From: Dyella tabacisoli
Lineage (GTDB): Bacteria; Pseudomonadota; Gammaproteobacteria; Xanthomonadales; Rhodanobacteraceae
Length of the DNA: 64,000 nucleotides
Reading direction: 5' to 3'
NCBI RefSeq assembly: GCF_003350925.1
Contig: NZ_KZ857176.1
Coordinates: 310,001-374,000 of the forward strand
How positions within the stretch are numbered: position 1 is the stretch's first letter; every line of letters begins with the position of its first letter. A model generated the notes under the pieces. That model worked only from the letters and a program-made list of their open reading frames with translations, was not told where the DNA came from and did no database searches. Made by a program: the position numbers and the translations under genes. Shown piece after piece: positions 8,516-17,982 of this stretch.

Positions 8516-9718
8516 TTACAGAAACGGCTGATCGATAGCGGGCGACGGCGGGGTGAACCAGGCAGCGCCTTCATCGGTGACATAGAAGTGATCTTCCAGG
8601 CGCACACCGAATTGTTCGGGCACGACGATCATCGGCTCGTTGCTGCAGCACATGCCCGGCTGCAGCACGGTGGCATCGCCGCGCACCAGGTATGGCGTTT
8701 CGTGGATATTCATGCCGCAGCCGTGGCCGGTGCGATGTGGAATACCGGGCAGGCGGTAATCCGGGCCAAGCCCGGCGCGCTCCACCACCGCGCGTGCGGC
8801 GGCGTCCACCGTTTCGCAGGAGACACCAGGGCGTATCGCATCGAAGGCGGCTTGTTGCGCGGCTTGCTCCAGCGTCCAGATGGCGGCCTGTTCTGCGCTG
8901 GGCTGGCCGTAGATATAGCTGCGGGTGATGTCGGAGTGATAGCCCTGCACGGTGCAGCCGGTATCGATCAAGATCAATTCGTTTTCGGCGAGCCGTTGTT
9001 CACCCGGTATGCCATGCGGATAAGCGGTGGCCTGACCGAATTGCACGATGCAGAAGGTCGAGCCGTTGTCGGCACCCAGTGCCCGATGGGCGGTATCGAT
9101 AAAGCGTGTCAGCTCGAAACTGCTGATGCCTTCGTGGATCAGGCCGGCGGCCAGGCGATGTACTTGCAAGGTCATCGCGGTGGCTTGTTTCATCAATGCC
9201 AGTTCGGCCGATGACTTTCGTATGCGGCAGCCATCGACGATAGCGCTGGCATCGACGATGGTTTTCGCGCCGAGTGCATTGCGCAAGCGCGAGAACACGG
9301 CGAACGATGCCGCCGGGTCGAGCGCAAGGCTGCCGGCATGCCGTTCATTCATGCTGCTGCTTACCAGCGAGTACGGGCTTTCGTGTTCATCCCACAAACG
9401 CACATTGGCGGGAATAAGCAAAGCGTGCGTCAGCGAACCCGCTTCAAAGGCCGGACAGATCACGATCGGGTCGCCTTGCGCGGTCAGCAACATGCCGACC
9501 AGGCGTTCGCTGGCGCCCCAGCCGATGCCGGTGAAATAACGCAATGAAGTACCCGCGGTAATCAGCAGCGCATCGACGCGTTGCTCACGCATCAGCCGGC
9601 GTGCGTGTTCCAGCCGGCGCTGGTATTCGTTGGCATTGATGGGCGGCGCCCGATTCAGCCATGGGGTCAATGCGGCGTGGGCCTGGTCGAAATCGAGGCC
9701 GCCGATCTGTTTGCTCAT
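8516..9718 (-). CDS. M24-family metallopeptidase (Xaa-Pro dipeptidase/aminopeptidase-like)
   Basis: A 400-residue cytoplasmic peptidase. The start MSKQIGGLDF at 9718 is set by an ATGA overlap with the stop of the dehydrogenase gene upstream, so translation is coupled. The N-terminal creatinase-like domain (about 1-165) precedes a pita-bread fold with all five metal ligands visible: Asp in LIDTG, Asp in YHSDITRSY, His in HRTGHGCG, Glu in SNEPM and Glu in RLEDHF. This family cleaves Xaa-Pro bonds. Placed inside a hydroxyproline catabolic operon, it most likely hydrolyses Xaa-Pro or Xaa-Hyp dipeptides from collagen-like or plant cell wall substrates to supply the pathway; creatinase- or DMSP lyase-like activity is a less likely alternative. 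Confidence 0.85.
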   Translation of the reverse strand: MSKQIGGLDFDQAHAALTPWLNRAPPINANEYQRRLEHARRLMREQRVDALLITAGTSLRYFTGIGWGASERLVGMLLTAQGDPIVICPAFEAGSLTHALLIPANVRLWDEHESPYSLVSSSMNERHAGSLALDPAASFAVFSRLRNALGAKTIVDASAIVDGCRIRKSSAELALMKQATAMTLQVHRLAAGLIHEGISSFELTRFIDTAHRALGADNGSTFCIVQFGQATAYPHGIPGEQRLAENELILIDTGCTVQGYHSDITRSYIYGQPSAEQAAIWTLEQAAQQAAFDAIRPGVSCETVDAAARAVVERAGLGPDYRLPGIPHRTGHGCGMNIHETPYLVRGDATVLQPGMCCSNEPMIVVPEQFGVRLEDHFYVTDEGAAWFTPPSPAIDQPFL

Positions 9719-11307
9719 GACTTGCTGTCTCCGATGTTGCCGGTGCGCCACTCGCCGTCGATCAAGCGCGCGACCGTGCCTGGGTTGTGATCGCGTAGTT
9801 CGGGTGGCAATTGCGATTGCGTTACGTTGTCGTAGCAATGCAGCGCGGCGAAGCGACGAATCGCCGCCGGCATGCCCACGGCGGTAAAGCCGGGATGGCC
9901 GGTGCTGGGGAAAGGGCCACCGTGATTCATCGCCGGGCTTACCGCCACGCCGGTCGGCATCTTGTTCTGGATCAGGCGGCCGACGCGTGGACGCAAGGCC
10001 AGCGCAACTTGCTGCCATGCCGCGTTATCGCTGCCGTCTTGCGCGCTGTACAACGTGCCGGTGAGATTGCCTTCAAAGACGCGCGCCAGTGCCGCCATTT
10101 GAGTTGTATCGGCGGCACGCAAAACCAGGCTGACCGGGCCGAAGGCTTCAGTCTGCAAGGCGAGTGGCTCACGCAGAAACTGCTCACCATCGACACTTAG
10201 CAAGGTTGGCTGGTAGCGATAACCTGGGCCGGCGCTCGCACCGCCGGTCAGGCAAGCCGCACCGGCTGCGCGCAGCGTGGCTACGCCACGTTCCAGATGC
10301 TCAAGCACCGCGCGTGAGAACAATACGTTCGGAGCCGCCGCCGCAAAGTGCGCGGTAGCTGCATCCACAAAAGCATCGCCTGCCGCACCCGCCGGCACCA
10401 CGACGATGCCGGGGCTAGTGCAGAACTGGCCGCTGCCCATCGTGCACGAGGCGAAAAACTCTTGCGCCAGCGCTGCACCGCGTTCGGCCAATACGCCCGG
10501 CAGCAGAAACACCGGGTTGACGCTGGACAGCTCGACGTATGCCGGTATGCAGGCGACATCGGCAGCAGCCTTCAAGGCCAGGCCAGCGGCCCGGCTGCCG
10601 GTAAAACCAATCGCGCCAAGCCGAGCGTCGCCGGCGAGCGCGACACCCAGCGTGCGATCGAATTGATAAAGCATCTGCACCGATGCGGCAGGCAATCCGG
10701 CTTGGCGCAAAGCGGTATGGGCCAGTTGAGCCAGTCGTTCGCTGGTCGCCGGGTGTGAGGGGTGCGCTTTGGCGATGACCGGATTGCGTGCCGCGATGGC
10801 CGAGGCGAAATCGCTGCCGGCGATGGCGTTGAAGGCGAACGGAAAATTGTTCGGCCCAAAGATCAATACCGGTTTGCCCAGCGGTGCGTAATGCGCGCGC
10901 AAGCCGGCGCTCGTGTCGATAACCGGCTGGGTCCATGCATAGTTGCGCACCGCTTGCGCGGCCTGGCGCAGTTGGCCGCTGGTGCGCGGTAATTCCACCT
11001 TGGCCAGGCGCGGCTCTTTCGGCAATGCTGTTTCCGCATGGGCCAGCGTAACCAAGGTGTCGGCATCGGCATCGATGGCATCGGCATAAGCATCGAGAAA
11101 GGCCGCGATGCGCTCTGCAGGGGCGGCGGCCAATTCTTCGGCGACGGCGACAGCCGCCGCCAGCGCAGCTTGCACATCGGCGGCACCGCAGATGGGAAAC
11201 TCCGCGCCGATGGCTTCGCCGCACGTGGGGTCTTCAGCGCGAAAGCTGCCGCGCGGCTCGTTGGCCGCACGCCAGTCGCCGCCGATAAGCAGAGGCTGTA
11301 TCGACAT
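9715..11307 (-). CDS. 2-oxoglutarate semialdehyde dehydrogenase (2,5-dioxovalerate dehydrogenase)
   Basis: A 530-residue aldehyde dehydrogenase that oxidises 2-oxoglutarate semialdehyde to 2-oxoglutarate with NAD(P), the last step of hydroxyproline degradation. Visible features are the cofactor-binding run IFGPNNFPFAF, the GFTGS loop, the catalytic Glu in VELSSVNP and the catalytic Cys in GSGQFCTSPG. Length and the NNFPFAF signature fit the type II/III KGSADH branch and not ordinary ALDH. It starts one base after the deaminase gene ends and overlaps the M24 peptidase start by four bases. Context makes the substrate assignment strong; sequence alone would leave open aldarate or glucarate pathways using the same semialdehyde. 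Confidence 0.9.
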   Translation of the reverse strand: MSIQPLLIGGDWRAANEPRGSFRAEDPTCGEAIGAEFPICGAADVQAALAAAVAVAEELAAAPAERIAAFLDAYADAIDADADTLVTLAHAETALPKEPRLAKVELPRTSGQLRQAAQAVRNYAWTQPVIDTSAGLRAHYAPLGKPVLIFGPNNFPFAFNAIAGSDFASAIAARNPVIAKAHPSHPATSERLAQLAHTALRQAGLPAASVQMLYQFDRTLGVALAGDARLGAIGFTGSRAAGLALKAAADVACIPAYVELSSVNPVFLLPGVLAERGAALAQEFFASCTMGSGQFCTSPGIVVVPAGAAGDAFVDAATAHFAAAAPNVLFSRAVLEHLERGVATLRAAGAACLTGGASAGPGYRYQPTLLSVDGEQFLREPLALQTEAFGPVSLVLRAADTTQMAALARVFEGNLTGTLYSAQDGSDNAAWQQVALALRPRVGRLIQNKMPTGVAVSPAMNHGGPFPSTGHPGFTAVGMPAAIRRFAALHCYDNVTQSQLPPELRDHNPGTVARLIDGEWRTGNIGDSKS

Positions 11308-11308
11308 C

Positions 11309-12214
11309 TCAGAGCACCGGACGGGTGTTGATGGCGTGGTCGATCACGCGCAGCGCCGCTTCGCGTTCGGCGCCATCCATCTCCAGGCGAGGTGCGCGCA
11401 CGCGCTCACTGCCCATATTGACCTTCTGCTGGGTCAGTTTAATCAACTGTACAAATTTCGGTACGGTGTCCAGGCGCAGCAGAGGCAGGAACCAGGCATA
11501 GAGTTCCGCAGCCGCTTTGGCGCCGCCGTCGCGAGCCAGCTCAAATAGTTTCACCGACTCCCGCGGATAAGCATTGACCTGGCCGGCGATCCAGCCGGTG
11601 GCACCCATGCTCACGCCTTCCACGATGGCATCGTCCATACCCACCAGCAGCACCAGCCGATCGCCGAGCAACGTCTTCAAGGCGGCAAAGCGGCGTACGT
11701 CGCCGGAAGATTCCTTCACGGCTTGCAGGTTGGGGAATTCGGCGGCGAGTGCGGCAATCTGCTCGGGCGTGAAATCGGTTTTGTAGGCGACCGGGTTGTT
11801 GTACGCCATGCATGGCAGATCGGTGGCGGCGATGACCGCACGGAGATGCGCGCCCATCTCGCGCCAATCGGTGGAGTAGACATACGGCGGCAGCACCATC
11901 AAGCCGCCGCAGCCGATGGCCTTGGCTTCTTTGGCCAAGCGCACCGCTTCATCGGTGGACAGGGAGGCGATGCCGGGGATGACCGGCGCACGGCCATCGA
12001 GCGCTTTGACCAGGGTGCGCATGATCGCCAACTTTTCTTCAAAGCTCAGCGTGGCCGCTTCACCCAGCGAGCCCAGCGGCACGATGCCGGTACAGCCGGC
12101 GTCGATCATGCTGCGTGCGTGTTCGGCGAGAAACACGTGATCGACCTGGCCATCGGCGGTGAACGGCGTGGTGATGGCGGGGATAACGCCGTTCCAGAAA
12201 GATGCGTTGCTCAT
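11309..12214 (-). CDS. lhpC: Pyrroline-4-hydroxy-2-carboxylate deaminase (DapA family)
   Basis: A 301-residue TIM-barrel Schiff-base enzyme. It converts 1-pyrroline-4-hydroxy-2-carboxylate to 2-oxoglutarate semialdehyde and ammonia, the third step of hydroxyproline breakdown. The DapA-family residues are visible: Lys167 in QAVKESSGD forms the Schiff base, Tyr138 in MAYNNP is the proton shuttle, and PLGSLGEAATLS at 46-57 is the phosphate-loop-like GTTGE region. The start MSNASFWNG at 12214 follows the dehydrogenase alpha stop by 2 bases. Dihydrodipicolinate synthase is the alternative for the family, but the surrounding genes decide in favour of the deaminase. Confidence 0.9.
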   Translation of the reverse strand: MSNASFWNGVIPAITTPFTADGQVDHVFLAEHARSMIDAGCTGIVPLGSLGEAATLSFEEKLAIMRTLVKALDGRAPVIPGIASLSTDEAVRLAKEAKAIGCGGLMVLPPYVYSTDWREMGAHLRAVIAATDLPCMAYNNPVAYKTDFTPEQIAALAAEFPNLQAVKESSGDVRRFAALKTLLGDRLVLLVGMDDAIVEGVSMGATGWIAGQVNAYPRESVKLFELARDGGAKAAAELYAWFLPLLRLDTVPKFVQLIKLTQQKVNMGSERVRAPRLEMDGAEREAALRVIDHAINTRPVL

Positions 12215-12216
12215 AT

Positions 12217-13539
12217 TCAATGTCCTCGGTATTCGTCGGAAAGGGGTGGCGCCACTTCGGCCTGGGCCAGGGTGGACAGCCGGATGGGAAATAGAGGGGG
12301 GCGTGCGCCGCTGCGCGTAAACCGGCCGATTTCGGCCAAGGCACTGCCGCAAATACGGCCCTGGCAGGCACCCATGCCGCAACGCGTCGCCAGCTTGGCG
12401 GCGCGGGCATCGATAAAGCCGTCCAGCGCAGACAGCGATACATCCTCGCAACGGCAAATCATGGTTTGTGGCGCGGCCAGATCATGCACGCGCGAGTCGA
12501 GCGCAAAGTGCTTTGCCAGCAACGCGGCAAAGCGCCGTTCTTTCGCGCGTCGTGGCTGTAGCGCGATTGCCGCATCGGTGGCGCCGGCCGCCGCGTGGCC
12601 GGCGATGAGGCCTTCGACGCGTGCAGCGGCCAAACCGCCGATACCGCAGGCTTCGCCGGCCGCATAGACGTCTGCAACGCTGGTTCGCAGCAAGCCATCG
12701 ACAATGACGTGCGGATGCGCGCTGGCATATTCGGGCGTGCCATAGGCCAGTGCACAGCCAAGCAGTTGCGCCAATTCGACATTGGGCAGCAAGCCATAGC
12801 CGACCGCCAGATGATCGCATTCGAGTCGATGCCGGCCGCGCGTGTCCTCGATCTCGATAGCGCATAGCTTGTGGTTGTCGTGTTCGCTGCCATGCGCGCT
12901 GCGCACGATGGAGCCAAAACGATAAGGCACACCCGCCAGCCGCGCGCGCAGGCTAATCGCCTGCACGGCCCGCGCCGGCCAATGCAGTAACTGTCTGGCG
13001 AATGCGTTCACGGCGGCGGCGGGCGCTTGTTCAAAAATGCCAAGCACCTGCGCGCCATGCGCGCGTAGCGTGGCGGCAGCGGCAAGCAGCAGTGGGCCTG
13101 TGCCGGCTACGGCGACGCGCTTGCCGGCGATCGGCCAGCCTTGCTTTACCAGCGCTTGCAATCCGCCCGCACCGGTAATGCCGGGCAGCGTCCAGCCGGG
13201 AAAGGGCAGCAGCAGTTCGCGCGCGCCGCTGGCTAATATCAGTGCGCCGTAATGCACGTGTCTGGCGCCTTGCGGTGTTTCGACCAGCAAGCCATGAGGT
13301 TCGGCGGCAACCACTTGGTGCTGAGCGAGAAACTCTACCCCTGCCGCAGCGGTTTGCTGCATCGCTGCGACAGCCGCTCGCGGCGCCTGTTTGCGCACAT
13401 CGTGACGCCATACCTGGCCGCCTGGTCTGGGCTGCGCATCGAGCAGGCCGACGCGTGCGCCATGACTGGCCGCCGCTTGCGCCGCCGCCAGCCCGGCTGG
13501 GCCCGCACCGACCACCAGCACGTCGAATCGTGCCGTCAT
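12217..13539 (-). CDS. D-hydroxyproline dehydrogenase, FAD/NAD-binding (alpha) subunit
   Basis: A 440-residue flavoprotein like HcnB and the large subunits of opine/octopine oxidase and multimeric D-hydroxyproline dehydrogenases. An FAD-binding GAGPAGLAAA motif opens the protein (about 9-18), a second dinucleotide motif AGTGPLLLAAA is near 145, and the C-terminal region has the Cys cluster CRCEDVS...CGMGACQGRIC expected for a BFD-like [2Fe-2S] or related metal site. The start at 13539 overlaps the ferredoxin-like subunit by four bases (ATGA). With the beta and gamma subunits it oxidises D-4-hydroxyproline to the pyrroline and passes electrons onwards, probably to the respiratory chain. Confidence 0.88.
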   Translation of the reverse strand: MTARFDVLVVGAGPAGLAAAQAAASHGARVGLLDAQPRPGGQVWRHDVRKQAPRAAVAAMQQTAAAGVEFLAQHQVVAAEPHGLLVETPQGARHVHYGALILASGARELLLPFPGWTLPGITGAGGLQALVKQGWPIAGKRVAVAGTGPLLLAAAATLRAHGAQVLGIFEQAPAAAVNAFARQLLHWPARAVQAISLRARLAGVPYRFGSIVRSAHGSEHDNHKLCAIEIEDTRGRHRLECDHLAVGYGLLPNVELAQLLGCALAYGTPEYASAHPHVIVDGLLRTSVADVYAAGEACGIGGLAAARVEGLIAGHAAAGATDAAIALQPRRAKERRFAALLAKHFALDSRVHDLAAPQTMICRCEDVSLSALDGFIDARAAKLATRCGMGACQGRICGSALAEIGRFTRSGARPPLFPIRLSTLAQAEVAPPLSDEYRGH

Positions 13540-13799
13540 GGCGCGGCACCTGCGTCGGTCTGCACCTGCATGCCATGGAGCACCGGTGTCATGCACGAAC
13601 GAACATGCGCGACGCCATCGATCGTCACGCGGCATTCAAAGCACACGCCCATGCCGCATAGCGGCGCACGCGCCTCGCCCGTCACCGAGCGACGGAACAA
13701 TATCGTCACTTGCGCGATGGCGGCAGCCACGCTGGCGCCGGCCGGCACTTCGACGCGTTGACCATCGACGTGAATGACATTCATGCGATGGCCGGTCAT
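13536..13799 (-). CDS. D-hydroxyproline dehydrogenase, [2Fe-2S] (gamma) subunit
   Basis: An 87-residue ferredoxin-like protein equivalent to HcnA and OoxX-type small subunits. Residues CGMGVCFECRV carry three of the four iron-sulfur cysteines in the CxxxxCxxC spacing of plant-type ferredoxins, and the fourth is in VRSCMTP. The start MTGHRMN at 13799 is set by ATGA overlap with the beta-subunit stop (13796-13798); MNVIHV at 13784 is an in-frame alternative. It joins the alpha and beta subunits electronically. Four-base overlaps on both sides indicate stoichiometric co-translation of the three subunits. Confidence 0.88.
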   Translation of the reverse strand: MTGHRMNVIHVDGQRVEVPAGASVAAAIAQVTILFRRSVTGEARAPLCGMGVCFECRVTIDGVAHVRSCMTPVLHGMQVQTDAGAAP

Positions 13800-14902
13800 A
13801 TCACCGCCCGCGATGGCGCATACGGCGCCGGGTCGATCGCTGGTGTACGGCCGAGTATCAGATCCAGCATCAAGCCTGCGCTGCCGAGCGCGGTGGTTAC
13901 ACCCAGACCTTCGTGACCTGCGGCAACCCACTGCTCGGCTTCTCCGGGCACCGCGCCAAGATAGGGACGACCGTCGGGTGTGGTGGGTCGAAAGCCGGTC
14001 CATGTCCGTAGTGCTTGCAAATCGCGCAGCACCGGCATGAATTCAAAGGCGCGCGCCAACATGCGTTGCACCATCGCCGGGGAAACGGCGGCATCCGTGG
14101 CACTGAATTCTCGCGACGAGCCGATCAAAATCTGCCCCGTGGGGCGCGGCTGCACATTGAAAGCGACGCTGCTGTCGGCATCGCCATGGGCACTGTCGGC
14201 ATAGCCCAGTTCCAGCAACTGGTGATGCAGCACGTCGGGATAACGCTCGGTGATAACCAGATGCCCTTTGCGCGCGCGCATCGGCAATTGCGGCAGCAGT
14301 GCGGGCAGGGCACAGCCGGTAGCGACCAGCACCGGGCCGGACAACTGTGTGCCGTCGTCCAGCGTTGCGGTGCCGCGCCCAAGCTGTTTGGCGGTGCGGC
14401 CGGCAAACAGCACCGCGCCATGCGATTGCGCACGTTGCACCAGATAACGGGCCATGCGCGGCGGATAGACCACCGCTTCGCGCGGCACTAGCAAGCCACC
14501 ATGCAGGCCAGGGGCCAGCGACGGTTCAAGTTCGTACAGGTTTTGTGCATCGATGGCGTGTGCTTCGACGTCCGCGGCGGCGAGACGCGCGATCCGCGTA
14601 GGTATCACGCGTGCTTCGGCTTCATTGCGTGCGACCCATAGCGTGCCGCAACGGCTGAACTCGGCTTCGGGCAGCTCCGCGAACGACTCCCATTGCTGCA
14701 ACGAATAACGTGCCAACGCCAGCTCGGCCGGATCATCGTCCATCGCCACCAGATGACCCATCGCCGCCGCGGTAGCGCCGCCGCCGATCGGGCCGGGTTC
14801 GACCATGGCGACACGCAAGCCTTCTGCCGCCGCCGCATCCGCACAACTGGCGCCGATGATGCCTGCGCCGATCACGATCAAGTCATAACAGCGACCGCTC
14901 AT
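13796..14902 (-). CDS. D-hydroxyproline dehydrogenase, catalytic (beta) subunit, DAO family
   Basis: A 368-residue FAD-dependent amine oxidoreductase of the D-amino-acid oxidase/sarcosine oxidase-beta type. The N-terminal dinucleotide motif [10 protein letters not shown] (residues 12-21) is clear; the C-terminal [16 protein letters not shown] and [14 protein letters not shown] are the conserved substrate and FAD-covering segments of the family. It carries the D-4-hydroxyproline oxidation site. Its start overlaps the epimerase stop (ATGA at 14899-14902), and its end overlaps the small iron-sulfur subunit. Glycine or sarcosine oxidation is possible for the family, but the hydroxyproline context is decisive. 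Confidence 0.88.
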   Translation of the reverse strand: MSGRCYDLIVIGAGIIGASCADAAAAEGLRVAMVEPGPIGGGATAAAMGHLVAMDDDPAELALARYSLQQWESFAELPEAEFSRCGTLWVARNEAEARVIPTRIARLAAADVEAHAIDAQNLYELEPSLAPGLHGGLLVPREAVVYPPRMARYLVQRAQSHGAVLFAGRTAKQLGRGTATLDDGTQLSGPVLVATGCALPALLPQLPMRARKGHLVITERYPDVLHHQLLELGYADSAHGDADSSVAFNVQPRPTGQILIGSSREFSATDAAVSPAMVQRMLARAFEFMPVLRDLQALRTWTGFRPTTPDGRPYLGAVPGEAEQWVAAGHEGLGVTTALGSAGLMLDLILGRTPAIDPAPYAPSRAVI

Positions 14903-15840
14903 TCCGCGCCGCTGCCCCAGGTGAAAGGATCGGTTTCGTCGATCAGCAACTTCGATTCGGCAACCACGTAGGCGGTACCGGTAATTCGTGGCAGCACGCC
15001 GCGCGCACTGGGCGTGTAGCTACCCTCGAACACGCTGCCGAGAATGCTCTCCTGCTGCCAGGTCTCACCGGGCGCAAGCTTGCCATCGGCCGCCAGGCAG
15101 GCCAGCTTGGCACTGGTGCCGGTGCCGCAGGGCGAGCGGTCGTAAGCCAGCCCCGGACAAAGCACGAAATTGCGTCCGCCGTTACCCAGCGCAGTCGAGG
15201 GTGCGTTGATCTCGATATGGTCGATCTCGCCGCCATCGGCACCGGTGATGCCACCGGCGACCAGCGCCCGGCGAATCGCTTCGGTGTAAACGGTCAGTTC
15301 GCGCTGATGATTGATTTTCAGCGGTAGCGGCGAATCCTTGGTGATGAAAAACCAGTTGCCGCCCCAGGCCACATCACCGTGCACGCTGCCGTAGCCGGGC
15401 ACGTCGATGCGCAAATCAGCCGCATGGCGATAGCTCTCCACGTTATCGATGGAGACGCGGCCATCCTCATGCAAATCGACGCCCACCGTGCCCACCGGCG
15501 TTTCCAGCCGATGATGACCGCTGGCGATACGGCCCATATGAGCGAGGGTCCGGATAACCCCGATGGTGCCGTGACCGCACATGCCCAGATAACCGACGTT
15601 ATTGAAAAAGATCACCCCGGCACAGGCATCCGCGCTTTGCGCAGGCAGCAGCAAAGCGCCTACGACGGTGCTCGATCCGCGCGGCTCGCAGGCGATCGCG
15701 CTGCGCCAGCGGTCATAGTGATCGGCGAAGCGTTGCCGTTGTTCGGCGAGCGTACCCGAGCCAAGATCGGGAAAGCCGGCGATGACGACGCGAGTCGGTT
15801 CGCCGCCGGTGTGGGAGTCAATGACGTCAATGGTTTTCAT
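14899..15840 (-). CDS. lhpA: 4-hydroxyproline 2-epimerase (proline racemase family)
   Basis: A 313-residue cofactor-independent epimerase that interconverts trans-4-hydroxy-L-proline and cis-4-hydroxy-D-proline, the first step of the pathway. The two catalytic cysteines are both present: Cys88 in GMCGHG and Cys238 in [12 protein letters not shown]. Having Cys at both positions separates racemases and epimerases from the trans-3-hydroxyproline dehydratases, where the first Cys is replaced. The start [10 protein letters not shown] at 15840 is the usual family start; an ATG nine bases earlier (MVAMKT) is possible. It is the first gene of the minus-strand operon and faces the PAS-AraC regulator across a 123-base promoter region. 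Confidence 0.93.
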   Translation of the reverse strand: MKTIDVIDSHTGGEPTRVVIAGFPDLGSGTLAEQRQRFADHYDRWRSAIACEPRGSSTVVGALLLPAQSADACAGVIFFNNVGYLGMCGHGTIGVIRTLAHMGRIASGHHRLETPVGTVGVDLHEDGRVSIDNVESYRHAADLRIDVPGYGSVHGDVAWGGNWFFITKDSPLPLKINHQRELTVYTEAIRRALVAGGITGADGGEIDHIEINAPSTALGNGGRNFVLCPGLAYDRSPCGTGTSAKLACLAADGKLAPGETWQQESILGSVFEGSYTPSARGVLPRITGTAYVVAESKLLIDETDPFTWGSGAE

Positions 15841-15963
15841 GGCAACCATGCTCGCTTTGCAGCCGCCTGGGCGTCTAGCAAGGCTTGCCGCCCATCGATG
15901 CGGAAATCGGCATAATGCGTCCAAATGCGCTGCAGCATTCACGAAAGCCGTTGGGGACGTTCG

Positions 15964-16671
15964 ATGAGCATGCAAATTTCAGCCGATGAACTAGAGGCGC
16001 TGTTCGACGCCTTGCCAGATGTCGTGTTCTTTGTGAAAGACATCGAAGGCCGCTACACCCACGCCAACCTCACCTTGGTGCGCCGACTGGGGTTGAAACA
16101 GCGCAGTCAGGTGATCGGCCACACCGTCACCGAATTGTTTCCTGACGCCATGGGCGGTTCTTACGCATCGCAAGACCGCCGCGTACTCGAAGGTGAGGTG
16201 ATTGAGAACCAGCTTGAAGTACACATTTTCTCCAACCGCACGCCCGGCTGGTGCCTGACTTGCAAACGTCCGCTGCGAGTTCGCAACGACATTCGCGGTG
16301 TGATCGGTATTTCGCGCGATCTGGGCAAACCGGATGGCCGCCATCCCACCTATGTTCGCTTGCGTCGCGTGCTGGCTTATCTGCAAGAGCATTACGCGCA
16401 AAGCGTACGTGTGCGCACCTTGGCTGAATTGGCCGATGTATCAGTCGCGCAATTGGAGCGCCACTTTCGCCGCGTATTTCAACTCACTCCGCAGCAGGTA
16501 CAGACCAAACTGCGCATCGAAGCGGCCATGCGCCTGCTGCATGGAGACGACAGCGTGGCGGCCATCGGCCTGGCCTGCGGTTTTGCCGATCAAAGCGCAT
16601 TCGCGCGCCAGTTCAAGGCGACCGTAGGCATGACGCCACGCGATTATCGCGGCATGGTTTCGGTGCCGTAG
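15964..16671 (+). CDS. PAS-AraC transcriptional regulator of the hydroxyproline operon
   Basis: A 235-residue regulator: a PAS domain (about 10-120; [20 protein letters not shown]) followed by two AraC-type helix-turn-helices (about 135-230, with [20 protein letters not shown] and [20 protein letters not shown]). The start MSMQIS at 15964 has GGGGAC upstream. Divergent transcription from the epimerase gene indicates that it controls the hydroxyproline operon, with the PAS domain probably sensing hydroxyproline or a pathway intermediate; the ligand is inferred. AraC proteins of this PAS-fused kind are typical of hydroxyproline clusters in xanthomonads. Confidence 0.88.
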   Translation: MSMQISADELEALFDALPDVVFFVKDIEGRYTHANLTLVRRLGLKQRSQVIGHTVTELFPDAMGGSYASQDRRVLEGEVIENQLEVHIFSNRTPGWCLTCKRPLRVRNDIRGVIGISRDLGKPDGRHPTYVRLRRVLAYLQEHYAQSVRVRTLAELADVSVAQLERHFRRVFQLTPQQVQTKLRIEAAMRLLHGDDSVAAIGLACGFADQSAFARQFKATVGMTPRDYRGMVSVP

Positions 16672-16769
16672 CGTTAGCGGAGCAGTAGGAAAACAATGCC
16701 ATGGCCGCGAATGGCTTCGTGCCATACCGATACGGTACCGCTGCAACTTAACTCCCCGAGTGCGCTCCC

Positions 16770-16790
16770 TCCATAAACGTGTCAAATGGC
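16770..16790. promoter_or_regulatory. CCATAAACGTG motif shared with the 45.7-kb AraC promoter
   Basis: The text TCCATAAACGTGTCAAATGG at 16770-16789 nearly repeats TCCATAAACGTGCAAATG at 45680-45697, differing mainly by one inserted base. It sits between the PAS-AraC gene and the DUF6326 gene. A shared regulator site is possible. The rest of 16672-16919 shows nothing recognisable apart from the ribosome binding site GGGGAG at 16911-16916. Confidence 0.3.
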
Positions 16791-16919
16791 ACACGCTGGA
16801 GATTGCCGCCACGCTTAAGGTCGCTTCTGCCCGGCAGGTAAAATTTCAGGCTTGTTGACTGCTCGGTTTGACTGTCGTTCCTTTCGCCCATGTCGTTGAT
16901 CCGAAGCAAGGGGGAGTAT

Positions 16920-17354
16920 ATGAATTCGAAAACGGCCGACCAGCCTGCTCTTGAGGACGTCAAGATCTCTGTGAAACTCAAGCTCTCCGCCTTATGGGCG
17001 AGCTTGATGTTCTGCTACATCTACGGCGACTATTTCGGGCTCTTCCAGCCTGGCAACCTGCAAAGCATGCTACAGGGGCAGATGGGGCCTCTAGGGCCGA
17101 CAACCCAAGGAGTGCTACTGGGAACGGCGGCCTTTATGGCCGTCCCAAGTGTCATGATTTTCCTTTCCCTGGTGTTGAAACCCACGGTGAATCGCGTGGC
17201 GAATATTGTTTTGGGCGCGATCTACACAATCATCATGCTGGTTTCGATGCCGGGAGCTTGGGTGTTTTATATTTTCTTTGGGGTAATCGAGATGGCACTC
17301 ACGCTGCTGATTGTCTGGTACGCGTTGAAATGGCCCAGGCAGCAAACGCCATAG
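16920..17354 (+). CDS. DUF6326-type four-helix membrane protein
   Basis: A 144-residue inner-membrane protein. The ATG at 16920 follows GGGGGAGTAT, a good ribosome binding site. Four hydrophobic segments are visible: around ALWASLMFCYIYGDYFGLF, VLLGTAAFMAVPSVMIFLSL, ANIVLGAIYTIIMLVSM and FYIFFGVIEMALTLLIVWY. The YIYGDYFGLFQPG stretch after helix 1 is characteristic of a family annotated DUF6326 whose function is unknown. It is monocistronic here, between an AraC regulator and small secreted proteins on the other strand. Confidence 0.75.
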   Translation: MNSKTADQPALEDVKISVKLKLSALWASLMFCYIYGDYFGLFQPGNLQSMLQGQMGPLGPTTQGVLLGTAAFMAVPSVMIFLSLVLKPTVNRVANIVLGAIYTIIMLVSMPGAWVFYIFFGVIEMALTLLIVWYALKWPRQQTP

Positions 17355-17503
17355 GTTTTATGTTGCGGCTCTTGATGATGGCGCAAAGGTGCGCGCAGTG
17401 AATGCCCCGGCCGTTTGATCGTGCGACCGATTGGCGCCACAAGTCGAAATGACTCGCGGCGCCAGTTCGATTGAATCAATCGAATCGAATCAGTCTGATT
17501 GAA

Positions 17504-17872
17504 TCAGCCACTAATCCACGCACCTACGCGGAAATGCCAGCCGTCGTTGCCGCGATCCCAATGCGGATGCACGTAGCGATAGCCGGGACGCACGACTTCC
17601 CAATGACCTGGTACGGCGACGTAGGCATTGCCGTTCCAGTACCAGTGGCCGCGCGACCAGATGTAGCCAGGACGTGGCTGCGGCTCCACTTCCACAATGC
17701 GAACCGGCGGCGGTTGCGGTGCAACGACTTCCACGTATTCGCGTTGCACCGGACGCTCGACAATGACTTCGCGAACCACCGGGCGCGGACGATCATGCAC
17801 GACGCGCTCCTCGACACAGCCACTGGCAAGCACGATCAAGCCGGTAAGAGCGACAAAACGAATGGACAACAT
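17504..17872 (-). CDS. YXWGXW-repeat lipoprotein
   Basis: A 122-residue exported lipoprotein. The start MLSIRFVALTG at 17872 gives a short signal peptide with lipobox LASGC, and AAGG lies just upstream. The central part is proline-, valine- and arginine-rich (VVREVIVERPVQ); the C-terminal part has aromatic repeats of the W-x-x-G-x-W-x-W / YVAVPGHWEVV type found in the YXWGXW family. Function is unknown; such proteins are small envelope proteins, often in pairs. The neighbouring gene at 17983-18315 encodes a second member with the same repeat. Confidence 0.75.
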   Translation of the reverse strand: MLSIRFVALTGLIVLASGCVEERVVHDRPRPVVREVIVERPVQREYVEVVAPQPPPVRIVEVEPQPRPGYIWSRGHWYWNGNAYVAVPGHWEVVRPGYRYVHPHWDRGNDGWHFRVGAWISG

Positions 17873-17982
17873 AGGAATGCCTTGATGGAAGAGGTTGAGT
17901 GGTACGCGCCCTGTAACGGGTCGCAGCGTTACTTTTGCAAGGTTTAACGACAAGCGGCTTTCAATCGTAGGTTGTTGTGCAT

